DNA of 64,000 bases from Pseudomonas vanderleydeniana (GCF_014268755.2 NZ_CP077093.1:5670501-5734500), one strand, 5' to 3'. Positions 7,495 through 16,166 are shown, counted from the stretch's first letter. The notes: generated by a model not told the origin, from the letters alone. A program made the numbers and translations.

Positions 7495-8415
7495 TCAGGC
7501 CAATGGCTCGCGCCGAAACAGAACAATCTCCTCCTGATAGGAGTCCAGTGCATAGATCCTGACCCCGTTGGCATTGAGGAAAACCGGTTCCAGGTAATCA
7601 TTCGGGCTGGGAGCGGGATCAGGCCCGGGTTCCGCCTCATACTTGCCGCTGAATAATCGCAAGCCCCCAAACCCCGGCGTGTTTGAGCCATAAATGGAGA
7701 TGGTCGTCTTGGGGTATCCGTTCATATCGCCTATTTTCACGATATTCGGTGCGATCGCCTCGGCTCCCGGAAACAGCATCTGTGGATATTCGGGTGCCGC
7801 CGAAGCGCTGTAATACTCGAAGGCCGACGTATCCCCCCTGGCAAAGACCACGGCCGTAAGGTAATTGTTCGGATCCGGTGAGCCAAAGACCACCCGCCCT
7901 GCCGAAGGCATCTCCACGGACGCCCCCTCGGCATCCGTCACGTTCGGCACCCTGCCACTGAGGCTGTCGGCCAGGGTATTCTGGGCGACGTCGACCCTCG
8001 CCGAATGCCTCAGATAACCACCACGCAAAGGCTGTATGTAGTAGATGTAGTAGCGACTGACACTGCCCGTGTGGAATTTCACGTATGACCTGTGCGGTGG
8101 CCTGGGCTGCCATATCCACTCCGGACTTCCCGGCTTGTTCACTCCGATGCCTTCCTGGTAGAAAACCAGCTCCTGCTGCCCCTTGGAAACACCATAAAGC
8201 TCGATTCTACTCGCCCAGTCAGCAAAGGTTTGTGCAGGAATGATGACCTTCTTCTGCTCGGCCTCGGTCATCAGGCCAGTATAAAAAACGCCTTCCACCC
8301 GTACGCTGTACGACTCGTAGTAATCCAGCTCACCTTCGGAAAACTGCACGGCCCGGCCCAGTGGTCCGGGATTGTTCACGAACCAGCCACTTACCGGCTT
8401 GTCCCTTTTGCTCAT
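7495..8415 (-). CDS. Uncharacterised protein with internal beta-type repeats
   Basis: A 306-residue protein that I do not recognise. It has no signal peptide or membrane segment and is rich in Tyr, Phe and Gly. A motif of the form hydrophobic-x-hydrophobic-Tyr then a short loop then x-Leu-x-x-Phe occurs three times: IELYGVSKGQQELVFYQ, ISIYGSNTPGFGGLRLFSG and, more loosely, VRIYALDSYQEEIVLFRR. This suggests a beta-propeller or repeated beta-sandwich. An acidic/Pro segment (EPGPDPAPSPNDY) links the last repeat. It is a single-gene unit between conserved genes, so it could be an accessory insertion. No function is inferred. Confidence 0.6.
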   Translation of the reverse strand: MSKRDKPVSGWFVNNPGPLGRAVQFSEGELDYYESYSVRVEGVFYTGLMTEAEQKKVIIPAQTFADWASRIELYGVSKGQQELVFYQEGIGVNKPGSPEWIWQPRPPHRSYVKFHTGSVSRYYIYYIQPLRGGYLRHSARVDVAQNTLADSLSGRVPNVTDAEGASVEMPSAGRVVFGSPDPNNYLTAVVFARGDTSAFEYYSASAAPEYPQMLFPGAEAIAPNIVKIGDMNGYPKTTISIYGSNTPGFGGLRLFSGKYEAEPGPDPAPSPNDYLEPVFLNANGVRIYALDSYQEEIVLFRREPLA

Positions 8416-8611
8416 TGCACACCTCCAGCAAGATTTTCATGGTCTTACCAGGGGATTGCAGAAACTGAATGCAACCCGTCTCGGGGAATGGAAACGTCGC
8501 TGATCCCGGAGTGAGTCCATTGCACGCCTGTTTCGGATACCTGCCTACTGTCAGAAATGACAGGTCTGGAGGCCGTATGTCGGTTTACGCCGGGACAGTC
8601 TTGCGCAAAGG

Positions 8612-8644
8612 ACAAAAAGAAATGAGCGCAGGACCTGCGCTCAT
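8612..8644 (-). terminator. Rho-independent terminator of the quinone oxidoreductase gene
   Basis: On the minus strand, 11-base arms ATGAGCGCAGG/CCTGCGCTCAT with a one-base centre are followed by TTTCTTTTTG. It starts 27 bases beyond the stop codon at 8671. Confidence 0.8.
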
Positions 8645-8670
8645 CGAGGAGAGGGAAGCCGCCGCCAGCA

Positions 8671-9633
8671 CTAGACCAGCGTTTCGTCGATCACCAGCAC
8701 CAACTTGCCCGCCACCTGGTTACCGGCCAATTCGACGAAAGCCGATTCGGCATCGCTGATCGGGAACACCTTGGCCAGTTGCGGGCTCAGGCGCTTGTCG
8801 GCGAACAGCGGCCAGACATGCTGGTTCAGGTCGCTGAGCAGATCGGCCTTGAATTGCGCATCGCGGCTGCGCAGGGTCGAACCAAGCAACTGGATCCGCT
8901 TGGCAAGAATCTTCGCCAGGTCGAGCTGGGTTTCGCGCCCGCCCATCAGGCCGATCAGCACCCACCGCCCGTCAGCTGACAAAAGTTTCACGTTGAGTGC
9001 CGCGTAGTTCGCACCCACCGGATCGAGGATCACGTCGAAGGGCCCGAAGTCATTCAGGCTGTCGATATCGTCGCCACGAATCGCCCCGCCCTGGGCACCC
9101 AGGGCCTCGCAATAGGCCAGCCGATCCGCCGAACCGACACTGACCCAGCAGGGGTTGCCGAAGGCCTTGCACAGCTGGATCGCCGCCGAACCAACGCCAC
9201 TGGCTCCGGCATGCAGCAGCACCTTTTCGCCCGGCTTGAGCCCCGCCAGCTGGAACAGGTTCAGCCAGGCCGTGGCGTAGACCTCAGGCAGCGCGGCCGC
9301 TTCGACCAGGCTCAAGCCTTCCGGCACCGGCAACACATGGCGCCCGTCGACCACCACTTCCTCGGCCATGCCACCACCGGCGAGCAGCGCACAGACCCGG
9401 TCACCCACCTGCCAGGAAGAACCGGCGCCCACTTCGACGATCACCCCGGAGCACTCCAGGCCCAGCGCCTGGCTGGCTCCCGGCGGCGGCGGATAGAGCC
9501 CGGCCTTCTGCAACAGATCGGCCCGGTTGAGCCCGGCAGCGGCGACGCGAATGCGCACTTGCCCCACGTCACAGACCGTATTCGGCTGTTCCAGCCACTC
9601 CACTTGACCTTCAACGCCTTGCAATGCCTTCAC
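8671..9633 (-). CDS. NAD(P)H:quinone oxidoreductase, zinc-free MDR family (PIG3-like)
   Basis: 320 residues from a GTG at 9633 that has GGAGG four bases upstream. Longer in-frame starts up to 9753 would run into the prc promoter region and lack a ribosome site. The N-terminal GroES-like domain has the AAGLNRADLLQKAGLYPPP signature of the quinone oxidoreductase/PIG3 branch. The Rossmann domain has HAGASGVGSAAIQL. Zinc-binding residues of alcohol dehydrogenases are absent. Relatives reduce quinones or alpha,beta-unsaturated carbonyls with NADPH in the cytosol. It is divergent from prc. Confidence 0.88.
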   Translation of the reverse strand: MKALQGVEGQVEWLEQPNTVCDVGQVRIRVAAAGLNRADLLQKAGLYPPPPGASQALGLECSGVIVEVGAGSSWQVGDRVCALLAGGGMAEEVVVDGRHVLPVPEGLSLVEAAALPEVYATAWLNLFQLAGLKPGEKVLLHAGASGVGSAAIQLCKAFGNPCWVSVGSADRLAYCEALGAQGGAIRGDDIDSLNDFGPFDVILDPVGANYAALNVKLLSADGRWVLIGLMGGRETQLDLAKILAKRIQLLGSTLRSRDAQFKADLLSDLNQHVWPLFADKRLSPQLAKVFPISDAESAFVELAGNQVAGKLVLVIDETLV

Positions 9634-9782
9634 AGTGCCTCCATAGTGAGTCTGGACTGAGCCCGGAGCTGTAGCACCGGGCTTTCTTGCATTATGCGAC
9701 CGGTCCGCGGCACGTGCGAAACCCCAGCTGGCGGTTTTGACACTCAGTCCCACGGAACCGGCGACTTTAAAGACGGCCTAAT

Positions 9783-11900
9783 ATGCGTGATCAATTGTCC
9801 CCGCGTCGACTCAGCATGAAGCATTTGTTCCCTGGCACTGCACTTGCCCTTTTCATCGGCCTTGGCGTTTCCACGTTCTCGGGCAACACGTTCGCAGCCA
9901 ACAGCTGGGACAATCTTCAGCCCGACCGTGACGAGGTGATTGCCAGCCTGAACGTCGTCGAGTTGCTCAAGCGCCACCACTACAGCAAGCCGCCGCTCGA
10001 CAACGCGCGCTCGGTGATCATCTACGACAGCTACATCAAGCTGCTCGACCCGTCGCGCAGCTACTTCCTGGCCAGCGACATCGCCGAGTTCGACAAGTGG
10101 AAGACCCAGTTCGGCGACTTCCTCAAGAGCGGCGACCTCAATGCCGGCTTCACCATCTACAAGCGCTACCTGGATCGGGTCAAGGGCCGCCTGGACTTCG
10201 CCCTGGCCGAGCTGAACAAGGGCGTCGACAAGATCGACTTCACCACCCGCGAGACCCTGCTGATCGATCGCAAGGACGCACCGTGGCTCAAGAGCACCGC
10301 CGAACTCGACGACCTGTGGCGCAAGCGCGTCAAGGACGAGGTCCTGCGCCTGAAGATCGCCGGCAAGGAGCCCAAGGCGATCCAGGAACTGCTGGTCAAG
10401 CGCTACAAGAACCAGCTGGCCCGCCTGGACCAGACCCGCGCCGAGGATATTTTCCAGGCCTACATCAACACCTTCGCGATGTCCTACGACCCGCACACCA
10501 ACTATCTGTCTCCTGATAGCGCGGAAAACTTCGACATCAACATGAGCCTGTCCCTCGAGGGCATCGGCGCCGTGCTGCAAAGCGACAACGACCAGGTCAA
10601 GGTCGTACGCCTGGTGCCGTCGGGCCCGGCCGACAAGACCAAGCAGGTCGCCCCGTCCGACAAGATCATCGGTGTCGCCCAGGGCGACAAGGAAATGGTC
10701 GACGTGGTCGGCTGGCGCCTGGACGAAGTGGTCAAGCTGATCCGTGGTCCGAAGGGCTCCGTGGTCCGCCTGGAAGTCATCCCGGCCAGCAACGCGCCGA
10801 ACGACCAGACCAGCAAGATCGTCTCCATCACCCGCGAGTCGGTGAAGCTGGAAGACCAGGCGGCGAGCAAGTCGATCCTGCACCTGAAACAGGATGGCAA
10901 GGACTACAAGCTCGGAGTGATCGATATCCCGGCCTTCTACCTGGACTTCAAGGCGTTCCGCGCCGGCGATCCGAACTACAAGAGCACCACCCGCGACGTG
11001 AAGAAACTGCTGGGCGAGCTGCAGAAGGAAGGCGTCGACGGCGTGGTCATCGATCTGCGCAACAACGGCGGCGGTTCCCTGCAGGAAGCCACCGAGCTGA
11101 CCAGCCTGTTCATCGACAAGGGCCCGACCGTGCTGGTGCGTAACGCCGACGGCAAGGTCGACGTGCTCGAGGACGAGAACCCCGGCGCGTTCTACAAGGG
11201 CCCGATGGCGCTGCTGGTCAACCGCCTGTCGGCCTCGGCCTCGGAGATTTTCGCCGGCGCCATGCAGGACTACCATCGTGCGCTGATCATCGGGGGCCAG
11301 ACCTTCGGCAAGGGCACCGTGCAGACCATCCAGCCGCTCAACCATGGCGAACTGAAGCTGACCCTGGCCAAGTTCTACCGGGTTTCCGGGCAGAGCACCC
11401 AGCATCAGGGCGTCCTGCCGGACGTGGACTTCCCGTCGATCATCGACACCAAGGAAATCGGCGAGAGCGCGCTGCCCGAAGCCATGCCGTGGGACACCAT
11501 CCGTCCTTCGATCAAGCCGGCGGTGGACCCGTTCAAGCCATTCCTGGCCCAGCTCAAGGCCGACCACGAGGCCCGCGCGGCGAAGGATGCGGAGTTCATC
11601 TTCATCCGCGACAAGCTGGCCCTGGCCGAGAAGCTGCTGAAGGAAAAGACCGTGAGCCTGAACGAGGCCGAGCGTCGCGCCCAGCGCGCCGACATCGACG
11701 CCAAGCAACTGGCCATGGAAAACGCCCGCCGCAAGGCCAAGGGCGAGGACGCGCTCAAGGAACTCAAGAAAGAGGACGAGGACGCGCTGCCACCTGACCC
11801 GGACAAGAAAACCAAGCCGGAAGACGACGCCTACCTGAGTGAAACCGGGCGTATCCTGCTGGACTACCTGCGTCTGAATACGGCGGTGGCCAAGCACTGA
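9783..11900 (+). CDS. prc: Carboxy-terminal (tail-specific) processing protease Prc
   Basis: A 705-residue periplasmic S41 protease. The start is ATG 9783, or ATG 9816 (MKHLFPGT), which gives a cleaner signal peptide ending near FAA. An N-terminal helical domain (about 40-230) precedes a PDZ domain containing LSLEGIGAVL (about 240-330). The protease core carries the catalytic Ser in RLSASASEIFAGAMQDY and the general-base Lys in GQTFGKGTVQ. A long charged C-terminal domain ends the protein. Prc degrades misfolded or tagged periplasmic proteins. In P. aeruginosa the homologue (AlgO/Prc) acts on MucA forms and affects alginate. A strong terminator follows. Confidence 0.95.
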   Translation: MRDQLSPRRLSMKHLFPGTALALFIGLGVSTFSGNTFAANSWDNLQPDRDEVIASLNVVELLKRHHYSKPPLDNARSVIIYDSYIKLLDPSRSYFLASDIAEFDKWKTQFGDFLKSGDLNAGFTIYKRYLDRVKGRLDFALAELNKGVDKIDFTTRETLLIDRKDAPWLKSTAELDDLWRKRVKDEVLRLKIAGKEPKAIQELLVKRYKNQLARLDQTRAEDIFQAYINTFAMSYDPHTNYLSPDSAENFDINMSLSLEGIGAVLQSDNDQVKVVRLVPSGPADKTKQVAPSDKIIGVAQGDKEMVDVVGWRLDEVVKLIRGPKGSVVRLEVIPASNAPNDQTSKIVSITRESVKLEDQAASKSILHLKQDGKDYKLGVIDIPAFYLDFKAFRAGDPNYKSTTRDVKKLLGELQKEGVDGVVIDLRNNGGGSLQEATELTSLFIDKGPTVLVRNADGKVDVLEDENPGAFYKGPMALLVNRLSASASEIFAGAMQDYHRALIIGGQTFGKGTVQTIQPLNHGELKLTLAKFYRVSGQSTQHQGVLPDVDFPSIIDTKEIGESALPEAMPWDTIRPSIKPAVDPFKPFLAQLKADHEARAAKDAEFIFIRDKLALAEKLLKEKTVSLNEAERRAQRADIDAKQLAMENARRKAKGEDALKELKKEDEDALPPDPDKKTKPEDDAYLSETGRILLDYLRLNTAVAKH

Positions 11901-11972
11901 AAGGTGATAGCAATTTAATGTGATTGCTCTTCGGAGCGTCATCAAACAGTCATCATTCTGTCGTGAAATAAA

Positions 11973-12022
11973 GGACTGGACGCGTCTCCTGAACCGGGGG
12001 AACGCCTCCGGTCCTTTTTTTT
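11973..12022 (+). terminator. Rho-independent terminator after prc
   Basis: GGACTGG (11973) pairs with CCGGTCC (12008-12014), with one G-U pair. A G-rich/C-rich inner stretch and a run of eight T follow. It lies between prc and the next gene, so the two are probably separate units. Confidence 0.8.
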
Positions 12023-12036
12023 CGACAGAGACTGCC

Positions 12037-13812
12037 ATGACCATGACCGAACAGCTGAACGCCTTGAGTTCAATCCTGGCTCAGAATGGTCTGCACAGCC
12101 TGTTCCAACCCATCATTTCGCTGTCCGAAAGACGCATCGTCGGCTATGAGGCGCTCAGTCGCGGACCGTCCAACAGCCCGCTGCACTCGCCCATCAGCCT
12201 GTTCGCGGTGGCCCGCCAGGCCGGCCGCCTGAGCGAGCTGGAAATGGCCTGCCGGCTGAGTGCCTGTCGCCGGTTCAGCGAGCAGAAGCTGCCCGGCAAG
12301 CTGTTCCTCAACGTTTCCCCCGAATCCCTGCTGGAACCGAGCCACCCTCCGGGACGAACCCTGCAATGGCTGCAGGACTTCGGCATCGACCCCAGCAACG
12401 TGGTCATCGAACTGACCGAACAAACCCCCACCGACGATTTCCAACTGCTGCAGAACGCCCTGCATCACTACCGCGACATGGGCTTCTCGATTGCCCTGGA
12501 TGACCTCGGGGCAGGCTATTCCAGCCTGCGCCTGTGGTCGGAGCTGCGTCCGGACTACGTGAAGATCGACCGGCACTTCATCGACGGCATCCACCAGGAT
12601 GGCCTCAAGCGCGAATTCGTCGGTTCCATCCTGCAGATCGCCAAGGCCTCGCGGGCCCAGGTGATCGCCGAAGGCATCGAGCTGCCGGAGGAATTGGCGG
12701 TATTGACCGAGATGGGCGTCGACCTGGTCCAGGGCTACCTGCTCTGCCGGCCACAGGAAACCCCACCGCTGGACGCCCATGCCCTGCTGCCCAAGCTGGA
12801 AAACACCTCCATCGCCCTGAGCGAGGACGGCAGCGACCTCAGTGCCCTGCTCATCGAGCAGCCGGCCGTGGCCCAGGACACCGCCACGGCCGCCGTGCTG
12901 GAAGCCTTCCGGCGCCAGGCCAACCTCAACTCGCTGGCCGTGCTGGACGAACAGGGCCGCCCCTGCGGCATCGTCCACCGGCACTCGCTGTCGGATGCAC
13001 TGCTCAAGCCGTTCGCCACCGACCTGTTCGCCCGCAAGCCGATCAGCCGGCTGATGAGCGATGACTTCCTGGCGGTGGAATCGAGCCAGTCGCTGCAACA
13101 AGTCAGCCGGCTGCTGACCAGCCGCGCAAGGCAGCGTATCGAGGAAGACTTCATCATCACCCACAATGGCTGCTACGTCGGACTGGGGCGGGTGATCGAC
13201 GTGCTGAAACTGATTACCGAACTGAAGATCCAGCAGGCCCGCTACGCCAATCCCCTGACCCTGCTGCCCGGCAACGTGCCGATCCAGCAGTGCCTGACGC
13301 GCCTGCTGCAACAGCAACGCGAAGCGATGATCTGCTACGTGGATATCGACAGTTTCAAGCCCTTCAACGATATCTACGGCTACGGCCGCGGTGATGAAGT
13401 GCTGTTGTGTCTGGCGCAGTGCCTGAACGAACGGGTCGATCCCAGCCGCGATTTCGTCGGCCACATCGGTGGGGATGACTTCCTGCTGGTGCTGGGTTCG
13501 GGTGATTGGCAGAAACGCCTGGATCACCTGGTCGATGACTTCCAGAACCAGTGCCGACGCTTCTATCGCGCCGAACACCTGGAAGCCGGCTGTTTCATCG
13601 CCTCGAATCGCCAGGGCCAGCGCCAGGAGTTTCCGCTGCTGTCCCTGTCCATCGGCGCGGTGCACCTGAAGCCGATATCCTGCGGGCTGCTGGACGCCAG
13701 CCAGTTGGCGGAGCTGGCCTCACAGGCCAAGCATCACGCCAAGAATGTGCCGGGTTCGAGCATTCATGTCATCGACAGCAGCGAAATCATCTCGCTCGAC
13801 GACAGCGCCTGA
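12037..13812 (+). CDS. EAL-CBS-GGDEF protein, probable c-di-GMP phosphodiesterase
   Basis: 591 residues from ATG 12037 (ATG 12043 is also possible). Upstream in-frame starts would place the terminator inside the gene. The N-terminal EAL domain keeps every catalytic residue I looked for: YEALSRG, an Asn in LNVSPESL, ELTEQ, DDLGAGYSSL, YVKIDRHF, AEGIE and QGYLLCRP. A CBS pair spans about residues 260-400. The GGDEF domain has GGDDF at the active-site loop and no clear RxxD inhibitory site. It has no membrane segment, so it should be a cytosolic enzyme. The EAL activity is well supported. The GGDEF domain may be a GTP sensor or a second activity. It is convergent with the XRE operon. Confidence 0.9.
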   Translation: MTMTEQLNALSSILAQNGLHSLFQPIISLSERRIVGYEALSRGPSNSPLHSPISLFAVARQAGRLSELEMACRLSACRRFSEQKLPGKLFLNVSPESLLEPSHPPGRTLQWLQDFGIDPSNVVIELTEQTPTDDFQLLQNALHHYRDMGFSIALDDLGAGYSSLRLWSELRPDYVKIDRHFIDGIHQDGLKREFVGSILQIAKASRAQVIAEGIELPEELAVLTEMGVDLVQGYLLCRPQETPPLDAHALLPKLENTSIALSEDGSDLSALLIEQPAVAQDTATAAVLEAFRRQANLNSLAVLDEQGRPCGIVHRHSLSDALLKPFATDLFARKPISRLMSDDFLAVESSQSLQQVSRLLTSRARQRIEEDFIITHNGCYVGLGRVIDVLKLITELKIQQARYANPLTLLPGNVPIQQCLTRLLQQQREAMICYVDIDSFKPFNDIYGYGRGDEVLLCLAQCLNERVDPSRDFVGHIGGDDFLLVLGSGDWQKRLDHLVDDFQNQCRRFYRAEHLEAGCFIASNRQGQRQEFPLLSLSIGAVHLKPISCGLLDASQLAELASQAKHHAKNVPGSSIHVIDSSEIISLDDSA

Positions 13813-13827
13813 TCCGAATCGCGGATC

Positions 13828-14199
13828 TCAGGCCTCGGCCGACTCGGGATAGTCGTATTCGAACACCCGCACCACTTCCGAGGCGTGCCAGGAGGCTGCC
13901 GCCACCCCGTCGGACGGGCCGGAGAACCGCCCCAGGCGCTCGACACACTCGAAGAAGCCGGTGCGCGGCAGGCGGCTGGCTCCCTGGCTGATCACCAGTG
14001 AACTGCGCAGCGGCTGCTCGGCCCGGGCATCGAGGGCCGCCAGGTGCTCCAGCGCAGCCGTCAGGGTCTGCATGGCCGGGCTGGGCAACTGCAGACGCTC
14101 GAGCAACGCCCGATAGGTCAGCAGGTGCCGTTGCCGACGGGCCTGGTCGAGTTCCACCAACAAGCCATCCCAATGCTGACGACTGATCCGCACGCTCAC
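13828..14199 (-). CDS. Conserved hypothetical protein, partner of the XRE gene
   Basis: 123 residues from GTG 14199, which overlaps the XRE stop (GTGA) and has GGAGGG seven bases upstream. The ATG at 14214 touches that GGAGGG and is unlikely to be used. The protein begins VSVRISRQHWDGLLVELDQA, continues as a mostly helical region, and ends with acidic residues (FEYDYPESAEA). No known domain is recognised. The tight coupling implies it works with the HTH protein upstream, and a toxin-like or co-regulator role is possible but unproven. Confidence 0.7.
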   Translation of the reverse strand: MSVRISRQHWDGLLVELDQARRQRHLLTYRALLERLQLPSPAMQTLTAALEHLAALDARAEQPLRSSLVISQGASRLPRTGFFECVERLGRFSGPSDGVAAASWHASEVVRVFEYDYPESAEA

Positions 14200-14537
14200 G
14201 ATGCATCCCTCCACCCGGCGACACCCAGCTCCCAGGCCAGGCTGCGGCGAATCGCAGCATCCGGCTCACGTTCACCGCTCTCGATCAGCCCCAGGTACGA
14301 AGGGCTGATGCCGACGGCCCGGGCCAATACCTCGATCGCCAGGCCCTTGGCTTCACGCAGCACGCGCAATTGATCGAAACCGGGCAGCTCGGCGACCGGC
14401 TCCACAGGCGCTTCAGGGGACGTTGGCGGGGGTTGCTGGCTGCGCAAGCCGGCAGCCTTGAGAAGACTTTGGTACTGAGCCCAGGGGAGAACCGCATACT
14501 CCGGTTCGCCATCACGTGTAATTATTTGAAGATCCAT
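14196..14537 (-). CDS. XRE-family HTH protein with antitoxin-like N-terminus
   Basis: A 113-residue protein. The C-terminal half is a Cro/CI-type HTH (LRVLREAKGLAIEVLARAVG followed by SPSYLGLIESGERE). The N-terminal 30 residues (MDLQIITRDGEPEYAVLPWA...) resemble the Phd/YefM-like or RHH-like start of some antitoxins. A Pro-rich linker joins the two. It is first in a two-gene operon with the 123-residue protein. It may bind its own promoter, where TGTAATC and TGTAGTA half-sites occur just upstream. Confidence 0.75.
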   Translation of the reverse strand: MDLQIITRDGEPEYAVLPWAQYQSLLKAAGLRSQQPPPTSPEAPVEPVAELPGFDQLRVLREAKGLAIEVLARAVGISPSYLGLIESGEREPDAAIRRSLAWELGVAGWRDAS

Positions 14538-14650
14538 TACTACACCCCGTAGGACGATTACACATAGCGAGTCAGCGCTTTCCTAGTAGCTTCATATTAA
14601 CAGCCACCAGGGTCGCTAGGGTGCTTGATCTTCGAACCGGGAGATTTGGA

Positions 14651-15106
14651 TCAATTTTTATCGTTGCGTTCGAGCCGCAGTTGCTCCGGGGTGTCCGGCA
14701 GACGCTCGACCACCACCAGGTGTTCCGGCACCTGGCGCTCACGCCAGGCGCGGAATGCATTCAACTCCTGGTCCAGGGCGTTCATCACCCAGGCCAGCAC
14801 CGCGATGTCGTCGAGCATGCCGAACACCGGGATGAAATCCGGGATCGCATCGATCGGACTGAGGAAATACATCAGGCCCGCCACGACGATGACCATCGAC
14901 TTGGCGCTGACCGCGCGGTACTCACCCCGCCAGTAGGCCAGGCAGAGAACCTGCAGGAGCTTCAGGTCTTCCTTGAGCTTGCCCAGCCGCCCGCCTTCGC
15001 GAGCGCCCTTGCTCGCCACCGCGAACAGTAAAGTGGGCAGCCGCCCACGGGCCAGCAGCCGTTGGGCCAGGGGCAGGAAGCGGGAGAAATTCCAAGGTGC
15101 CTTCAT
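14651..15106 (-). CDS. DUF1232 (YkvA-like) small membrane protein
   Basis: 151 residues from ATG 15106, which has GGAG five bases upstream; the longer in-frame start at 15142 would overlap the palindrome. The DUF1232 signature lies around residues 75-105, a hydrophobic helix followed by YFLSPIDAIPDFIPVFGMLDD. The rest is charged and probably cytosolic. Members are found widely in bacteria without a firm biochemical role. It is monocistronic, 114 bases upstream of the XRE operon on the same strand. Confidence 0.85.
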   Translation of the reverse strand: MKAPWNFSRFLPLAQRLLARGRLPTLLFAVASKGAREGGRLGKLKEDLKLLQVLCLAYWRGEYRAVSAKSMVIVVAGLMYFLSPIDAIPDFIPVFGMLDDIAVLAWVMNALDQELNAFRAWRERQVPEHLVVVERLPDTPEQLRLERNDKN

Positions 15107-15127
15107 CTTCACTCCAACGATCGGACG

Positions 15128-15164
15128 CACAAGGTTATCCACACAAATTGTGGATAACCTTGTG
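15128..15164. repeat. Perfect palindrome carrying two head-to-head DnaA boxes
   Basis: CACAAGGTTATCCACA (15128-15143) and its exact reverse complement (15149-15164) flank a five-base spacer CAAAT. Each arm contains TTATCCACA, the consensus DnaA box. It lies 22 bases upstream of the DUF1232 start, where it could also serve as an operator or RNA hairpin. Confidence 0.75.
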
Positions 15165-15206
15165 AACAGAGCCGTATTTCACAGCTGAAAGCCCCGTCAC
15201 ACAAGG

Positions 15207-15231
15207 GCCCGAGTCAGATCGGGCGTTTTTT
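15207..15231 (+). terminator. Orphan plus-strand terminator
   Basis: GCCCGA (15207-15212) pairs with TCGGGC (15219-15224), followed by GTTTTTT. The flanking protein genes are both on the minus strand, so no known plus-strand transcript ends here. It could end an undescribed small RNA or an antisense transcript of the DUF1232 gene. Confidence 0.55.
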
Positions 15232-15360
15232 ACTCACTAAAAAAACCCATCATTTCATTGACTTGGTGCCAGTCTAGGGACAGGCCGATTAGCTCAATGT
15301 TAAGACTGTCGTGGGCAGTGTACGTTCGCTTTGTTGCAACCCAGCATGTCGCAGAAACAA

Positions 15361-15385
15361 CAACGCCCCGCAGAACGGGGCGTTG
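15361..15385 (-). terminator. Terminator of the FKBP gene
   Basis: Ten-base arms CAACGCCCCG/CGGGGCGTTG with a five-base loop lie about 20 bases past the FKBP stop. On the minus strand the stem is followed by TTGTTTC, a modest T-run. Confidence 0.7.
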
Positions 15386-15404
15386 TGGCAAGACAGTCGA
15401 AGGA

Positions 15405-16166
15405 TTACTTCGCTGCTTTCTCGGCGGCTTTGCCGGCAGGCTTGGCTGCTGGAGCTTCCGCGTCGTCGGCCTTGGCCGGGTCCTTGATCGCCAGCAGTTC
15501 CAGGTCGAACACCAGCACCGAGTTGGCCGGGATCGCCGGGCTCGGGCTCTGGGCGCCGTAGGCCAGGTCGGACGGGATGTACAGCTTGTACTTCTCGCCA
15601 ACGTGCATCAGTTGCAGGCCTTCGACCCAGCCAGGAATCACGCCGCTGACCGGCAGGTCGATCGGGCTGCCACGATCCACGGAACTGTCGAAAGTGGTGC
15701 CGTTGGTGAGCTTGCCGGTGTAGTGAACGGTCACGACATCGGTCGGCTTGGGCTGCGGGCCATCGGCTTTCTTCACGACTTCATACTGCAGGCCGGAAGC
15801 AGTGGTCACGACGCCAGGCTTCTTGCCGTTTTCCTCGAGGAACTTCTTGCCGGCAGCGGCCGACTCCTCGCTCAGCTTGGCCATGCGCTCTTCGGCACGC
15901 TTCTGCAGCGCGGCGAATGCCTCGACCAGCTCTTCATCCTTGAGCTTCTGCTCTTTCTTGCCGATAGCATCCTCGATGCCCTGGGCCACGGCCTTGGAAT
16001 CCAGGTCATCCATGCCTTCCTGGGCCAGGCTCTTGCCCATGTTCAGGCCGATACCGTAGGAAGCTTTTTGCGCCGGGGTTTTCAGCTCTACGCTGGAGTG
16101 CGAGTCGCAGCCCGCGAGTACCAGGCTAACCAGGGCCACCGCCGCCGCCAACCGATGCTGTTTCAT
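15405..16166 (-). CDS. FKBP-type peptidyl-prolyl isomerase lipoprotein (FkpA/Mip-like)
   Basis: A 253-residue protein. The signal peptide ends in the lipobox LAGC (Cys20), followed by Asp21, the classical inner-membrane retention residue. Residues about 30-115 form the helical dimerisation domain of Mip/FkpA proteins. The FKBP domain (about 120-230) has VHYTGKLTNGTTFDSS, VIPGWVEGLQLM and IPSDLAYGAQ. The C-terminal tail is Ala/Lys-rich. It should catalyse proline isomerisation and chaperone folding in the envelope. Its own terminator follows. Confidence 0.92.
   Translation of the reverse strand: MKQHRLAAAVALVSLVLAGCDSHSSVELKTPAQKASYGIGLNMGKSLAQEGMDDLDSKAVAQGIEDAIGKKEQKLKDEELVEAFAALQKRAEERMAKLSEESAAAGKKFLEENGKKPGVVTTASGLQYEVVKKADGPQPKPTDVVTVHYTGKLTNGTTFDSSVDRGSPIDLPVSGVIPGWVEGLQLMHVGEKYKLYIPSDLAYGAQSPSPAIPANSVLVFDLELLAIKDPAKADDAEAPAAKPAGKAAEKAAK

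Noticed and set aside
9744..12044. Minus-strand open frame of 766 codons opposite prc
   Set aside because: It covers the whole of prc, whose catalytic motifs are intact, and has no ribosome site or recognisable domain.
15128..15164. Replication origin
   Set aside because: Two DnaA boxes in one palindrome are too few. No dnaA, dnaN, gidA or AT-rich unwinding element is near.
15230..15601. Minus-strand 123-codon frame over the FKBP 3' end
   Set aside because: Most of it is a shifted frame of the FKBP gene, and its tail crosses the FKBP terminator.
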